From Dethiosulfatarculus sandiegensis (GTDB lineage Bacteria > Desulfobacterota > Desulfarculia > Desulfarculales > Desulfarculaceae), in the NCBI RefSeq assembly GCF_000931935.2, contig NZ_AZAC01000002.1, positions 1-64,000 of the forward strand: a stretch of DNA of 64,000 bases. Reading direction: 5' to 3'. A model generated the notes under the pieces. It had not been told where the DNA came from. It did not search any database and worked only from the letters and a program-made list of their open reading frames with translations. Positions 8,645 through 16,698 of this stretch are shown here, in pieces (positions within the stretch are counted from its first letter, which is position 1; each line of letters begins with the position of its first letter). A program made the translations under genes and the position numbers.

Positions 8645-9220
8645 TTAATAATCCTCGTAGCCCTGATGCAGCCTTTTAACCATGAGGACCAGGTCATAGT
8701 AATTGCCCCTGGGGTCTTTCACGTGGTTCGGCAAAACCGCCTGCGCGAAAAAATCCAAAGTGCCTGCGGCCTGGATGGCCTGGTCTTCTATTCCCTTGAT
8801 GTATTCCGCAACCAATATGGTGAGGCCCATGTTGACTGCAAGCTGGATAAGATCCAGAAGCATGTAAGTGCCCAGGCGCTGATGCCTTTGCCAGGGATCC
8901 AGAACCACCCTGACCCGGGCTATGTGCCCCCTGGCGCCTGGAAAGTAGCGGTATAAAGTGGCCTTGCCAAGTATGCGCCCGTCTTCACCTGTGGCCACAA
9001 TGGGGATAACCAGGCGGGGATCATAGTTTAAGATTATATCCCTTACGATCCGTTCGTCACTTACGTCGTTTAACAGATACCAGCGGTCTGTGGCCGGGAT
9101 GCGGCGGTAGAAATCCAGCAGCTGGTCTCCGTCTGTCTTGGAATCAAGGGGGCGCAGCCATACCTCGCTGCCGTCTTTCAAGATCATGGGCCTTGGGTAT
9201 CCGTGTTTGGTTATCGGCAT
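8645..9220 (-). CDS. GNAT-family N-acetyltransferase, Pat-like
   Basis: A 191-residue acyltransferase. It opens with a LKDGSEVWLRPL strand like the GNAT domain of Pat protein acetyltransferases, and carries the acetyl-CoA pyrophosphate loop as VVLDPWQRHQRLGTYML (about 107-123). A strong GGGAGG lies five bases ahead of the ATG. In Pat enzymes this domain is fused to an NDP-forming acyl-CoA synthetase domain. Here it is separate, but a SucD-type CoA ligase alpha subunit is encoded two genes upstream in the same operon. The substrate, protein lysine or small molecule, cannot be told from sequence. Confidence 0.75.
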   Translation of the reverse strand: MPITKHGYPRPMILKDGSEVWLRPLDSKTDGDQLLDFYRRIPATDRWYLLNDVSDERIVRDIILNYDPRLVIPIVATGEDGRILGKATLYRYFPGARGHIARVRVVLDPWQRHQRLGTYMLLDLIQLAVNMGLTILVAEYIKGIEDQAIQAAGTLDFFAQAVLPNHVKDPRGNYYDLVLMVKRLHQGYEDY

Positions 9221-9252
9221 GCTGGCCTCCCTTATTCTAATTTAGGCAAGAA

Positions 9253-10287
9253 CTAGAATTTTCCCGTAATAACCTCCAGGGTGTCCACCACCCGACAGCA
9301 ATAGGCATATTCATTGTCGTGCCAGATCAGCATACGTAAAAAAGATCCGTTGAGATCGAGCCAGTTGTTATCAATTACTGCGGAAAAGGTGGTTTGGATG
9401 AAGTCGCCTGCCACCTTGGGCCTTCCGCAGAATCCCTGGTCCAAGCATAGCACATCTTTCAGCTCAGACTGAGAGGCAGTTTGGAAAATTTCCGTCACCT
9501 GGGCCTTGCTCTGAGGCGGGTCTTTTAATACCACATCCACCATAAGGGCGTTCACCACCAAAGTGGGAACCCTTAGGGTCATGGCCATGATTTTGCCCTC
9601 GAGTTCAGGCAAGAGCTGAGCCGTTGTGCGGGGAACGGAGCTGTTCACCGGACGCACACCAAGGCCTGAGCGACCGGCGGAAAATTCCCCGGCCGGTGAA
9701 TCCAAAAGGGAGTCGCCGGATAAAGCGGGGTGTACGCTGGTAACAGAGACTTGGTCCACCCCATAGGCCTGGTCCAACACCTTCAAGGTGGGGGCCAGGG
9801 CGTTGGCCGTACAGGTGGAACAGGAGATGGCGTGATGGTTCCGGGGATCGTAGTCATCAAAGTTGACCCCCCTGGCCAAGGTGGCCTGGGCTTTATTCAC
9901 GCTTCTGGTGATTAGAACCTTTTTCACCTTTTCCGGGGCCAGGCTTGATGCCTTTTCCACAGAACCGGGATCTCCGGTTGCGTCGATAAGCACCTCTACT
10001 CCCAAACCGGCCCAGTCTATGTCTTGGGGGGCTTGGTTGAGAAAAAGGCGCAACTGTGCCCCGTTAACCAGGATATTGCCTTCCGTACAAGAAATTTCCT
10101 GGTTACAGGGGCCGTAGGTGGTGTCATGTGCCAGAAGATAGGCCAGATTGGCGGCCGTCTCCTTGGTCTCCCGATTTTGGGGGTTGACCTCGGAGACGGC
10201 CCTGACCTCATATCCGCCACGGCAAAGGATTTCCCTGAAAAGGCCTCTGCCCACCCGGCCTAAACCTATTAGTCCTATGCCGATCAT
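9253..10287 (-). CDS. Divergent glyceraldehyde-3-phosphate dehydrogenase-like enzyme
   Basis: A 344-residue NAD(P)-dependent aldehyde dehydrogenase of the GAPDH fold. The Rossmann opening is IGLIGLGRVGRGLFRE. The catalytic block reads SCSTCTANALAP where typical enzymes have SCTTNCLAP, so Cys is kept but its surroundings differ. The catalytic His is in SVHPALSGDSLL, and the C-terminal WHDNEYAYCCRVVD matches the usual WYDNEWGYSNRVVD. The phosphate-site region (RPVNSSVPRTTAQLLPEL) is also altered. It follows sucD by 29 bases. It could be a glycolytic enzyme of a deep lineage or one acting on another phosphorylated or CoA-linked aldehyde. Confidence 0.8.
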   Translation of the reverse strand: MIGIGLIGLGRVGRGLFREILCRGGYEVRAVSEVNPQNRETKETAANLAYLLAHDTTYGPCNQEISCTEGNILVNGAQLRLFLNQAPQDIDWAGLGVEVLIDATGDPGSVEKASSLAPEKVKKVLITRSVNKAQATLARGVNFDDYDPRNHHAISCSTCTANALAPTLKVLDQAYGVDQVSVTSVHPALSGDSLLDSPAGEFSAGRSGLGVRPVNSSVPRTTAQLLPELEGKIMAMTLRVPTLVVNALMVDVVLKDPPQSKAQVTEIFQTASQSELKDVLCLDQGFCGRPKVAGDFIQTTFSAVIDNNWLDLNGSFLRMLIWHDNEYAYCCRVVDTLEVITGKF

Positions 10288-10316
10288 GAGCTTTAATTTT
10301 TGTTTTGGTTAAAGGG

Positions 10317-11192
10317 TCAGCCCGCCAGTGTTTTGGCCACTTGCGCGCCGAATTCACCCAGTTTGCGAACTACAGTTATACCCGCGTTTTCCATTGCTTC
10401 AATCTTATCCGAAGCCTTGCCCTTGCTGCCGCTTACTATGGCGCCTGCATGGCCCATGCGCTTGCCCGGAGGAGCGGTGAGCCCCGCCACAAAACCAAAG
10501 ACCGGTTTGGGATATTTTTCTTCTTTGATCATGGCGGCGGCTCTTTCCTCGGCATCACCGCCGATCTCGCCGATCATGACCACGGCCTCGGTATCCGGGT
10601 CTTCTGCAAATAATTTGAGCAGCGCCAAAAAGTCCAGGCCAATTATTGGGTCTCCGCCCATGCCGATGCAGGTGGACTGGCCCAATCCGGCTTGGGTGAG
10701 CTGGTGTACCACTTCATAAGTAAGGGTGCCTGAACGGCTGATCAGGCCGATCTTGCCTTGTTTGTGGATATAGGCGGGCATGATGCCGACCTTGCATTTG
10801 CCCGGGCTGATGACGCCGGGGCAGTTGGGGCCGACCATCTTGGTGTTGTTGGCCTTGAGCACGTTTTTGGCCATGATCATATCCTTGACCGGAATGTGCT
10901 CTGTGATTGCGACCACCAGATCCACACCGGCCTCGCTGGCCTCGCAGATGGCGTCGGCCGCAAAACGCGCCGGTACAAAAATCACGGAAACGTTGGCCCC
11001 GGTCTCTTTGACCGCATCGCCAACCGTGTTAAAGATGGGCACATCCAGAGCTTTTTGCCCTGCCTTGCCCGGGGTGACGCCTGCCACCACCTTGGAGCCG
11101 TACTCGATCATCTTCTCTGCGTGGAACATGCCCTCCTTGCCGGTGAGCCCTTGAACCACAATGCGGGAGTTTTCATTAACCAGAATGCTCAT
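10317..11192 (-). CDS. sucD: Succinyl-CoA synthetase alpha subunit
   Basis: A 291-residue protein of normal SucD length. With a beta subunit it interconverts succinyl-CoA and succinate with NDP phosphorylation. Seen: the CoA-binding N-terminal domain ([17 protein letters not shown] and GGVTPGK-like [10 protein letters not shown]), [23 protein letters not shown], and the phosphohistidine loop [11 protein letters not shown] (His near 246). GGAGG precedes the ATG. It heads a five-gene leftward operon. The partner sucC, normally just upstream, is absent here; the upstream DNA leads into tRNA-fMet. It is therefore an orphan alpha subunit locally, and its beta partner must be encoded elsewhere. Confidence 0.9.
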   Translation of the reverse strand: MSILVNENSRIVVQGLTGKEGMFHAEKMIEYGSKVVAGVTPGKAGQKALDVPIFNTVGDAVKETGANVSVIFVPARFAADAICEASEAGVDLVVAITEHIPVKDMIMAKNVLKANNTKMVGPNCPGVISPGKCKVGIMPAYIHKQGKIGLISRSGTLTYEVVHQLTQAGLGQSTCIGMGGDPIIGLDFLALLKLFAEDPDTEAVVMIGEIGGDAEERAAAMIKEEKYPKPVFGFVAGLTAPPGKRMGHAGAIVSGSKGKASDKIEAMENAGITVVRKLGEFGAQVAKTLAG

Positions 11193-11433
11193 GGTGAACC
11201 TCCAAACAAACCGGCAAGGCCGGGGTATACGCGGTGAAGATATACGAGCAATCAGTCTATCTCACAGCTCATGGGGGTTCAAGGCGCGAGGCCTTCTATT
11301 CTGGTCTGAATTGTATAAAGTAGTGGGTTTGCCCATATATAAATAGGTGGATCGGGCGTCTGGCGTGAAAATTCCCCATGGATCGGCCTGCCGGTGGGGT
11401 TACAAATAGATTGCAGATAAAATTCTCAACGTA

Positions 11434-11462
11434 TTGACAGGTTAGGGGTTCGACGCTATAGT
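11434..11462 (+). promoter_or_regulatory. Strong sigma-70 promoter of tRNA-fMet
   Basis: Perfect TTGACA, 17 bp, TATAGT (five of six). Transcription would begin about six bases before the tRNA. Confidence 0.8.
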
Positions 11463-11474
11463 TGGCTCCAGTGA

Positions 11475-11551
<77 letters not shown>

Positions 11552-11570
11552 CTAAAAAAAAGCAAGAAGC

Positions 11571-11601
11571 AGGTCGCCGGCCGGCGACCTTTTTTATTTT
11601 T
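11571..11601 (+). terminator. Rho-independent terminator of tRNA-fMet
   Basis: A perfect 10-bp arm palindrome, AGGTCGCCGG/CCGGCGACCT, followed by a T-rich run. Confidence 0.85.
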
Positions 11602-11986
11602 CAAAAATTGGTTTTCCCCCACCATTTCCCCCAGTTGAACGGAAAACCGTGATTTGAAGTCTATCGACCGGTTTATTTAGGTGGGGAGCATGCTGGCAAG
11701 GCGATATGGTTGCTCTTGGACTTAGGGAGCAATGCCAATCAAGGCTTTAGCCAAAAGGAAAGCTTCCACTGGTGACTGCGCATAGGCCGGTTTCCCTGTC
11801 ATCTAGTCCAAATATTGCACGTTCGAATATATGAGTCTCACCTCTGATAGACTGACAGTCTATGGGCATCCCGTTGAACATGGTTTAGAGTCGGTTTCAG
11901 TAACCTTCCCACCGAAGTCCAGCATCCAACCTCAAAATTGATCCTTAAGTGGATGACAGAGTAGGTAATGCTATTCATGGTCAAAG
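11602..11986. other. Intergenic stretch with no recognisable gene
   Basis: About 385 bases between the tRNA-fMet terminator and the methyltransferase stop. No convincing ORF or repeat of the tRNA end was seen. Base composition shifts toward AT from here, as expected at the edge of accessory DNA. Confidence 0.45.
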
Positions 11987-12889
11987 CTAAAGATCATGTT
12001 TGACACCTGACGTGTTAAAGTGAATCGTTGGCAGGGATTGTACCGCTTCTTGAGGCACGTTAAGTGTGTTTGAGTGTATTAATACCTCTTTCCCTTCGCG
12101 ATAAGTATACGCGCTATAGCCAAGCGTAAACTGGATTTGAGGAAGTGTATTATACAGGGCTCTGATCGGGCCAACATTATCGTAGGTTAAGACCCAAGGA
12201 GTATGGCTAGATGAAAGTAAGTGATCAGCGAGTTGCTGATGCTGGACATGGGTAAATCTGTTCATATATAGCGATGCCCCCTTCACATAGTATGGTGGAT
12301 CAAGATATATGAAAGTACGGTCTGCGGTTTGGCTGTGACTTACTTCTTTTATACAATCCAGACCGTCAAGCCCAGATACTTTGATCCTATCGGCATAGGC
12401 CCCGATCCGATAAATCCTTCGGGCAAGCTGATCCCTATTGTATCTGGCATTAATTTTATACTTCCCGTTTTGTTCATATCCACCGATCGGACCCCCGTTA
12501 TGAATTATTCCTGATCTGGTTGTGCGGTTTAAAAAAAAAGTCGCGAATCCAAGTTTTAGAATATCCTCTACATTACCAGCCTCATAAATTTTTCTTTGCT
12601 CGTACCATTCAGCAACACTAACCTCGGTTTTGGTCAATAAATCTAAAAACTCTTCATTGTAACCAGTGACGGCATCCCAGAAGCATCTGATACGATAATC
12701 TGCATCATTTATGGTGATACTTTCGACGTATTCTTCAAATAAAAGTCTCAGAGCAGCCCCGGCTCCACCTGCGTAAGGTTCTACGTAATGTGGTTCGACA
12801 ATACTGTTATGGGCAAGTACTTGAATAAGAAATGGTGATAATTTAGCCTTGCCGCCTGGATATCTAAGTGGGCTATATGGTTCAGACAT
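11987..12889 (-). CDS. D12-class DNA N6-adenine methyltransferase
   Basis: A 300-residue Dam-like enzyme that would transfer methyl from SAM to adenine N6. Seen: the N-terminal SPLRYPGGKAKL motif at 6-17, the SAM-binding EPYAGGAGAALRLL (about 38-51), and catalytic motif IV as YLDPPYY (about 195-201). Length is normal for the class. GGAAGTGAG precedes the ATG. It follows the ParB-like gene by 22 bases and was probably cotranscribed. No restriction nuclease is recognisable beside it, so this is an orphan methylase or part of an unusual module. Recognition sequence unknown. Lower GC than the flanking operons suggests acquisition by transfer. Confidence 0.88.
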   Translation of the reverse strand: MSEPYSPLRYPGGKAKLSPFLIQVLAHNSIVEPHYVEPYAGGAGAALRLLFEEYVESITINDADYRIRCFWDAVTGYNEEFLDLLTKTEVSVAEWYEQRKIYEAGNVEDILKLGFATFFLNRTTRSGIIHNGGPIGGYEQNGKYKINARYNRDQLARRIYRIGAYADRIKVSGLDGLDCIKEVSHSQTADRTFIYLDPPYYVKGASLYMNRFTHVQHQQLADHLLSSSHTPWVLTYDNVGPIRALYNTLPQIQFTLGYSAYTYREGKEVLIHSNTLNVPQEAVQSLPTIHFNTSGVKHDL

Positions 12890-12911
12890 TTAAACTCACT
12901 TCCATTTATGC

Positions 12912-14351
12912 CTATCTAAGGATGATTTCAAGCATTGGTTCTGCCCGTTCCCATAGCTTCCGAATGTCTGACTCTGTGGGGGTAACGAAGGGATTATGAG
13001 TGAAAGCATTGAATCCTTCAATAGTAATGAAGTAATCCGCATCACCCGCTGCAAGTGAACCTAACGCCTTATACCCATCTGCTGACATCCCTGAAAAAAT
13101 GCGGTTTTTCACCGAATAGCTGATCAATTTCTTAATGGGCGGTGTCCATTGTGGGTTGTTTCTTCGCTGTTTTCCATTTTTATCTGCAAAATCACAAGCC
13201 TTTGTATCATGTTTGTATTCGGTTATAAATGTCCATAAAGCTATATCAAGCAAGACGCGGAGCATGACTCCGGTGGAGTTTGGGTGTGACTCGATCTTTA
13301 TGGACTTAAGCTCATTGAAGACTGCACGTACTTTTTGGTTTTTACAAGTACAATTAAAACCGTAAGGAACAACACTTCTGGACTTTCTTGGTGCTCTTTT
13401 GGCCGGTGGTTTTGGAGGTTGTTTTTTGGGACCAGGGCTGGAATTACCTCCCGGTAGTATATCGTCAGGAATAAACTTGCCACGTTTTTTGGTTTTTGGT
13501 AACTTGGCCTCTACCTTGGCGATATATTTTTCCCAGTCAGAAGACTTGTTTATCTGTCGTGTAAAGCTGTCCTCAGTCACAATATCATTCATTATTTGCG
13601 CCAGAACGGCCTTGAATCTATCAGTGTGAACCTTTCCCGCAAATCCTAATATGTCATCCAGTTCAATCCCTAGCAGTTTTCGTCCGTGAGTTGATTCGAT
13701 AAAACGTTCTAAGGTGGTAAGCGGGAATCTTGGGTTTTGGATTTTGTTTCTTATTGCCTCTGGATATTCAAGGGTAAGTGCCAATTGGTATAGTTTTTCG
13801 GACCGCAGTAAACTCCTCACGTGGCCAAGAGTTTCATCAGTTTTGTCTGCTACCTCTTCGGGTGATAAACCTTCTTCACTTAATTCCCGGAAATACTGGG
13901 CCTGTTGAAGGCTATCCCATCGTTTTTTGGGAATGTGAGTATGAACTGCTGAAATGATCGGAGCAGCGTCTAGTCTGGTATTAACGACAACAACATCCAG
14001 TTTGCCCAACCTAGTCAGGTCTGTTTGTGATGATAGCTTTTTATAATTTGTGACCTGCTGAGGTGTTGAGGCTAACTCCGGGGCCATCAAGAGCCTGATG
14101 GCAGCAAGCCGCCGGTTCCCTTCTAAGACAATGTACTTTTTGCCTTCCTGCACCGCTATCAGTAGTTCCTGTGGGAAAAGTCCCCTACGAGCAATCTTTT
14201 TGGCTAAATCACTCACATTTTCATTTTCAAGAAGCCAGTGTAGTATCTGTCTCTGATCTTCTGAGCGGTTACCTACGGGAATACGGGTATTTTTTGGATC
14301 TAATCTTAGGCTGCCTACCTTGATGAGCTTAGTAGTGTAATTAATAGCCAA
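12912..14351 (-). CDS. ParB/Srx-domain protein with uncharacterised C-terminal half
   Basis: A 479-residue protein. The N-terminal third is a ParB-like domain: LRLDPKNTRIPVG, then YIVLEGNRRLAAIRLL (about 75-90), the counterpart of the ParB GERRxRA box that binds and hydrolyses nucleotide in this fold. A helical segment follows (RSLLRSEKLYQLAL, possible helix-turn-helix). A basic proline-rich hinge (about 300-325) leads to a C-terminal domain of about 150 residues with an ITEYKHDT stretch that I cannot assign. Translation probably starts at TTG, seven bases after GGAGG. It is not a chromosome partition ParB, since there is no ParA or parS context. Paired with the adenine methylase it may serve defence or mobile-element modification. 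Confidence 0.7.
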   Translation of the reverse strand: MAINYTTKLIKVGSLRLDPKNTRIPVGNRSEDQRQILHWLLENENVSDLAKKIARRGLFPQELLIAVQEGKKYIVLEGNRRLAAIRLLMAPELASTPQQVTNYKKLSSQTDLTRLGKLDVVVVNTRLDAAPIISAVHTHIPKKRWDSLQQAQYFRELSEEGLSPEEVADKTDETLGHVRSLLRSEKLYQLALTLEYPEAIRNKIQNPRFPLTTLERFIESTHGRKLLGIELDDILGFAGKVHTDRFKAVLAQIMNDIVTEDSFTRQINKSSDWEKYIAKVEAKLPKTKKRGKFIPDDILPGGNSSPGPKKQPPKPPAKRAPRKSRSVVPYGFNCTCKNQKVRAVFNELKSIKIESHPNSTGVMLRVLLDIALWTFITEYKHDTKACDFADKNGKQRRNNPQWTPPIKKLISYSVKNRIFSGMSADGYKALGSLAAGDADYFITIEGFNAFTHNPFVTPTESDIRKLWERAEPMLEIILR

Positions 14352-15095
14352 TGGTCCCCCTCCACAGTCTGAATAGCTAACGATATCAACAGGACAGGCT
14401 TGATCACCAGCATAATGCCACGATTACAGCCCCAAGCGCCACTGAAAACCCTATATTGTTCAATTAAGTTGGAAAAACGGTTCCATTCTTTGGTCCTACT
14501 TGCCTTTTATTGCAAACCTGCAATCAGTCCCGACAAAGGCTTGTTGCCCCATTGTACACTTCCAGCCTTTATTTGGATGAATAGAAGGCGGTGCCCCCGG
14601 TCGGACTTGAACGCCTCTTAGAATCCACTTCAGGGCCTTTCCAAGCAAGGTGCTGGCCCCCTTCCCAGGCTTAATGTTCAATTTGACTAATGGGAGTTGG
14701 ATTGCCCACAGTTCACCATGCCCCTGTGCAGCCCCTCATTACCCCGTGGGTGTGGACTTATGATATCTGATTGAACGGGATTGTTCTCCATGCGATTCGG
14801 GCAATGTTTTTCGATGTGTCAATAAACATAATCGTTTCTATGCTAAAATTTTCCAATTCTTCCCCGATACCCGATCCCGGATACTATTAGGAGGCCGGAC
14901 AGGTCATATATGAGGCCAAATAGGCCCCGAAGCACGGTTTTCGTGGTGAAATGCCCATGTTCAATGGTATGTGGCGGCCCAAAAGCGGGACCTCAACCCG
15001 GTATCGGTCAATAATGGGCTTTACGACAGTGGTTCAAAGTACCCGTTAAAAGTTTGAACAGACTTTCCCAATCTATGTGTTGGCGGCTAAAGTGA
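14352..15095. other. Non-coding or decayed stretch
   Basis: About 740 bases between the ParB-like start and the truncated gene. No supportable ORF. It contains the tRNA-3'-end-like scrap at 14590-14612. The rest looks like remnant DNA of an accessory region. Confidence 0.45.
14590..14612 (-). other. tRNA 3'-end-like fragment (possible attachment-site scar)
   Basis: Read on the minus strand it gives GTTCAAGTCC, GACC and GGGGGCACC: a T-loop, the 3' side of a T-stem and an acceptor 3' strand ending in ACC. The upstream half does not fold as a tRNA (the T-stem is unpaired), so at most the 3' part of a tRNA is present. Such pieces are left when an island integrates into a tRNA gene. It could be chance. 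Confidence 0.3.
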
Positions 15096-15250
15096 TCACT
15101 GCTCCGGGTCCCACTCATCCTGAAATCGGCTTATCGCCGCATGAATCTTTTGAACCAAAGGGCGGAATTCAGGATCATCCATAACCTTCTGCCGTGGTTT
15201 GCCATGGGCAAGGTACTGTTCATGGAAGGACCAGCCCATGCCGTTAGAGG
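15096..15250 (-). pseudogene. C-terminal fragment of an unknown gene cut by the IS3 element
   Basis: The minus strand is open from the IS boundary to TGA at 15096-15098 and encodes about 50 residues, including GWSFHEQYLAHGKPRQKV and a DDPEFRPLV segment, ending WDPEQ. Its composition looks protein-like and it stops exactly at the IS left end, so the gene appears truncated by insertion. I do not recognise the family, and no continuation is visible beyond the right IS end, which implies a deletion as well. Confidence 0.5.
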
Positions 15251-15312
15251 TGGTCCCCAAAAGTCGGACAGGTGCTTAAGGTAGAATTGACCGAGAAAGA
15301 TGGAGGATGCAA

Positions 15313-15597
15313 ATGGCCAAACGTAAACCCCACAGCGCCTCTTTCAAGGCCAAGGTGGCACTTGAAGCGATTAAGGGCGAGATGACGATCGCCGAGTTGG
15401 CGTCACGTTACGAGGTCCACCCCACCATGATCACCAAGTGGAAAAAGCAGGCGATGGACGGTATGGCCGACACCTTTGCCAAGGGGGGCCGCAGCCCCCG
15501 GCAAGACGACCAGGAAGCCCGTATAAAGGAGTTGCACGCCAAAATCGGCGAACTGACCGTGGAGAGGGGTTTTTTAGCCAAGGCCTTCGGACGTTGA
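15313..15597 (+). CDS. IS3-family transposase OrfA
   Basis: A 94-residue DNA-binding protein that recognises the IS ends. HTH_21/HTH-type region: FKAKVALEAIKGEMTIAELA then YEVHPTMITKWKKQ (about 10-48), followed by a leucine-zipper-like tail (IKELHAKIGELTVERGFL) used for dimerisation. ATG at 15313 is preferred over 15307 because GGAGG lies at 15302-15306. The 3' end overlaps the upstream extension of the orfB frame and contains a T TTT TTA slippery heptamer. Confidence 0.88.
   Translation: MAKRKPHSASFKAKVALEAIKGEMTIAELASRYEVHPTMITKWKKQAMDGMADTFAKGGRSPRQDDQEARIKELHAKIGELTVERGFLAKAFGR
15570..15576 (+). promoter_or_regulatory. Putative -1 frameshift slippery heptamer (T TTT TTA)
   Basis: In the orfA frame the codons read GGT TTT TTA, the X XXY YYZ arrangement required for simultaneous -1 slippage. 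The -1 frame is the orfB frame and is open from 15438, so slippage would give an OrfAB fusion, the active transposase in IS3 elements. Most IS3 members use an A-rich slippery site, so this T-rich one is less usual. Confidence 0.55.
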
Positions 15598-15617
15598 GCC
15601 ACGCTCGGAGGTTGGAC

Positions 15618-16442
15618 ATGATAACTCCCAAACACCGACGGCTCAGCATCACCCGGCAATTCGCCCTGATGCGGGTGTCCCGTTCATCGTTCTATTATCA
15701 CGGCAAGGGGGAATCGCCGCTAAACCTGAAGCTGATGCGCTTGATAGACGAGCAGTGGCTAAAAGCCCCATTCTTCGGCAGCCGCCGGATGACCAGCCAC
15801 CTGCGTAGGAAGGGTTACGGCATTAATCGGAAAAAGGTGCGCCGCCTGATGAGGAAGATGGGTTTGGAGGCTGTGTATCCCCGGCCCAAAACCACCAGGC
15901 CACACCCGAAACACCCGGTCTATCCGTACCTGCTGAGAGGGCTCGCTATTGACCGACCCAACCAAGTCTGGGCCGCCGACATCACCTTTTTGCCGATGCC
16001 CAGGGGCTTCATGCACTTGGTGGCCGTCATGGATTGGCATACCCGCAAGATCCTCTCCTGGCGCTTGTCAAACACCCTGGAGACTGATTTTTGCCTGGCC
16101 GCCGTGGAGGACGCCGTCAGGGATTACGGAATACCTGACATCTTCAACACAGATCAGTGAAGCCAATTCACCTCTCTTGCCTTCACGGGGCTTCTGAAAG
16201 AACACGACATCAAGATATCCATGGATGGCAAGGGGGCCTGGAGGGACAATGTTTTCATCGAGCGACTGTGGTGGTCGCTCAAGTACGAGTGCGTATACAT
16301 CAACGAATATGCGGATCCCTGCTCGCTGAGAAAGGGGTTGGCAACATGGATTGGTTTCTATAATTCCGAAAGACCTCATTCCTCACTGGAAGACCACACC
16401 CCGGATGAGGCATACTTTCGGGCACTGCCAAAGGCGGCTTAA
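15618..16442 (+). pseudogene. IS3-family transposase OrfB, nonsense codon at 16158-16160
   Basis: The integrase-core half of the transposase. The frame is open through LSITRQFALMRVSRSSFYY, an HTH_21 region (GSRRMTSHLRRKGYGINRKK), the first catalytic Asp in WAADITFLPM, and reaches the second Asp in NTDQ. The next codon is TGA where IS3 transposases have Gly (NTDQGSQFTS). The frame continues without shift through the catalytic Glu region (AWRDNVFIERLWWSLKYE) to the normal end. A single GGA-to-TGA change accounts for it. Recoding as selenocysteine is unlikely because the residue is normally glycine. Confidence 0.85.
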
Positions 16443-16698
16443 AAATGACTGGCCAATTCAACCTTATTTTCGCCGCCTACCTGTCTTAAAATTGGGGGGC
16501 ACCGTTATAATCGAGATGCATCTGGCCAGAATAAGCTTATATACTGCTATATTAAAAAATTACGTTCTACCCTCCGTTTGTGGATAATTAACAGCTTTGG
16601 TAGACTTGTTATGAGCAAGGATGCTTTTGAAAAACTTTGATTGATTGAGCAGTTAACGACCAATCTTGAAACAAACGGGACTCCTTGGGAGCCAAAAT

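Larger units (their letters stand above)
15251..16503 (+). mobile_element. IS3-family insertion sequence
   Basis: About 1,250 bp with imperfect inverted ends. The left begins TGGTCCCCAAAAGTCGGACA; the right, on the minus strand, begins GGTGCCCCCCAATTTTAAGA and shares GACAGGT and the inner TTGAATTGG-like block. It holds the overlapping orfA and orfB typical of IS3, with orfB in the -1 frame. No exact target duplication was found. orfB carries a nonsense codon, so the copy is probably dead unless complemented in trans. Confidence 0.85.

Noticed and set aside
11193..11433. A sucC gene or remnant upstream of sucD
   Set aside because: The sequence here shows no ATP-grasp motifs or long frame; it is intergenic DNA before the tRNA promoter.
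12912..14351. Chromosome or plasmid partition ParB
   Set aside because: There is no ParA gene or parS-like repeat nearby and the C-terminal half does not resemble partition ParB.
16158..16160. TGA in the IS3 transposase as a selenocysteine codon
   Set aside because: The position is normally glycine and no SECIS-like hairpin is evident; a nonsense mutation is simpler.
15240..16512. CCGTTA present near both ends of the IS3 element as a target duplication
   Set aside because: The left copy is not adjacent to the inverted repeat, so it is not a proper duplication.
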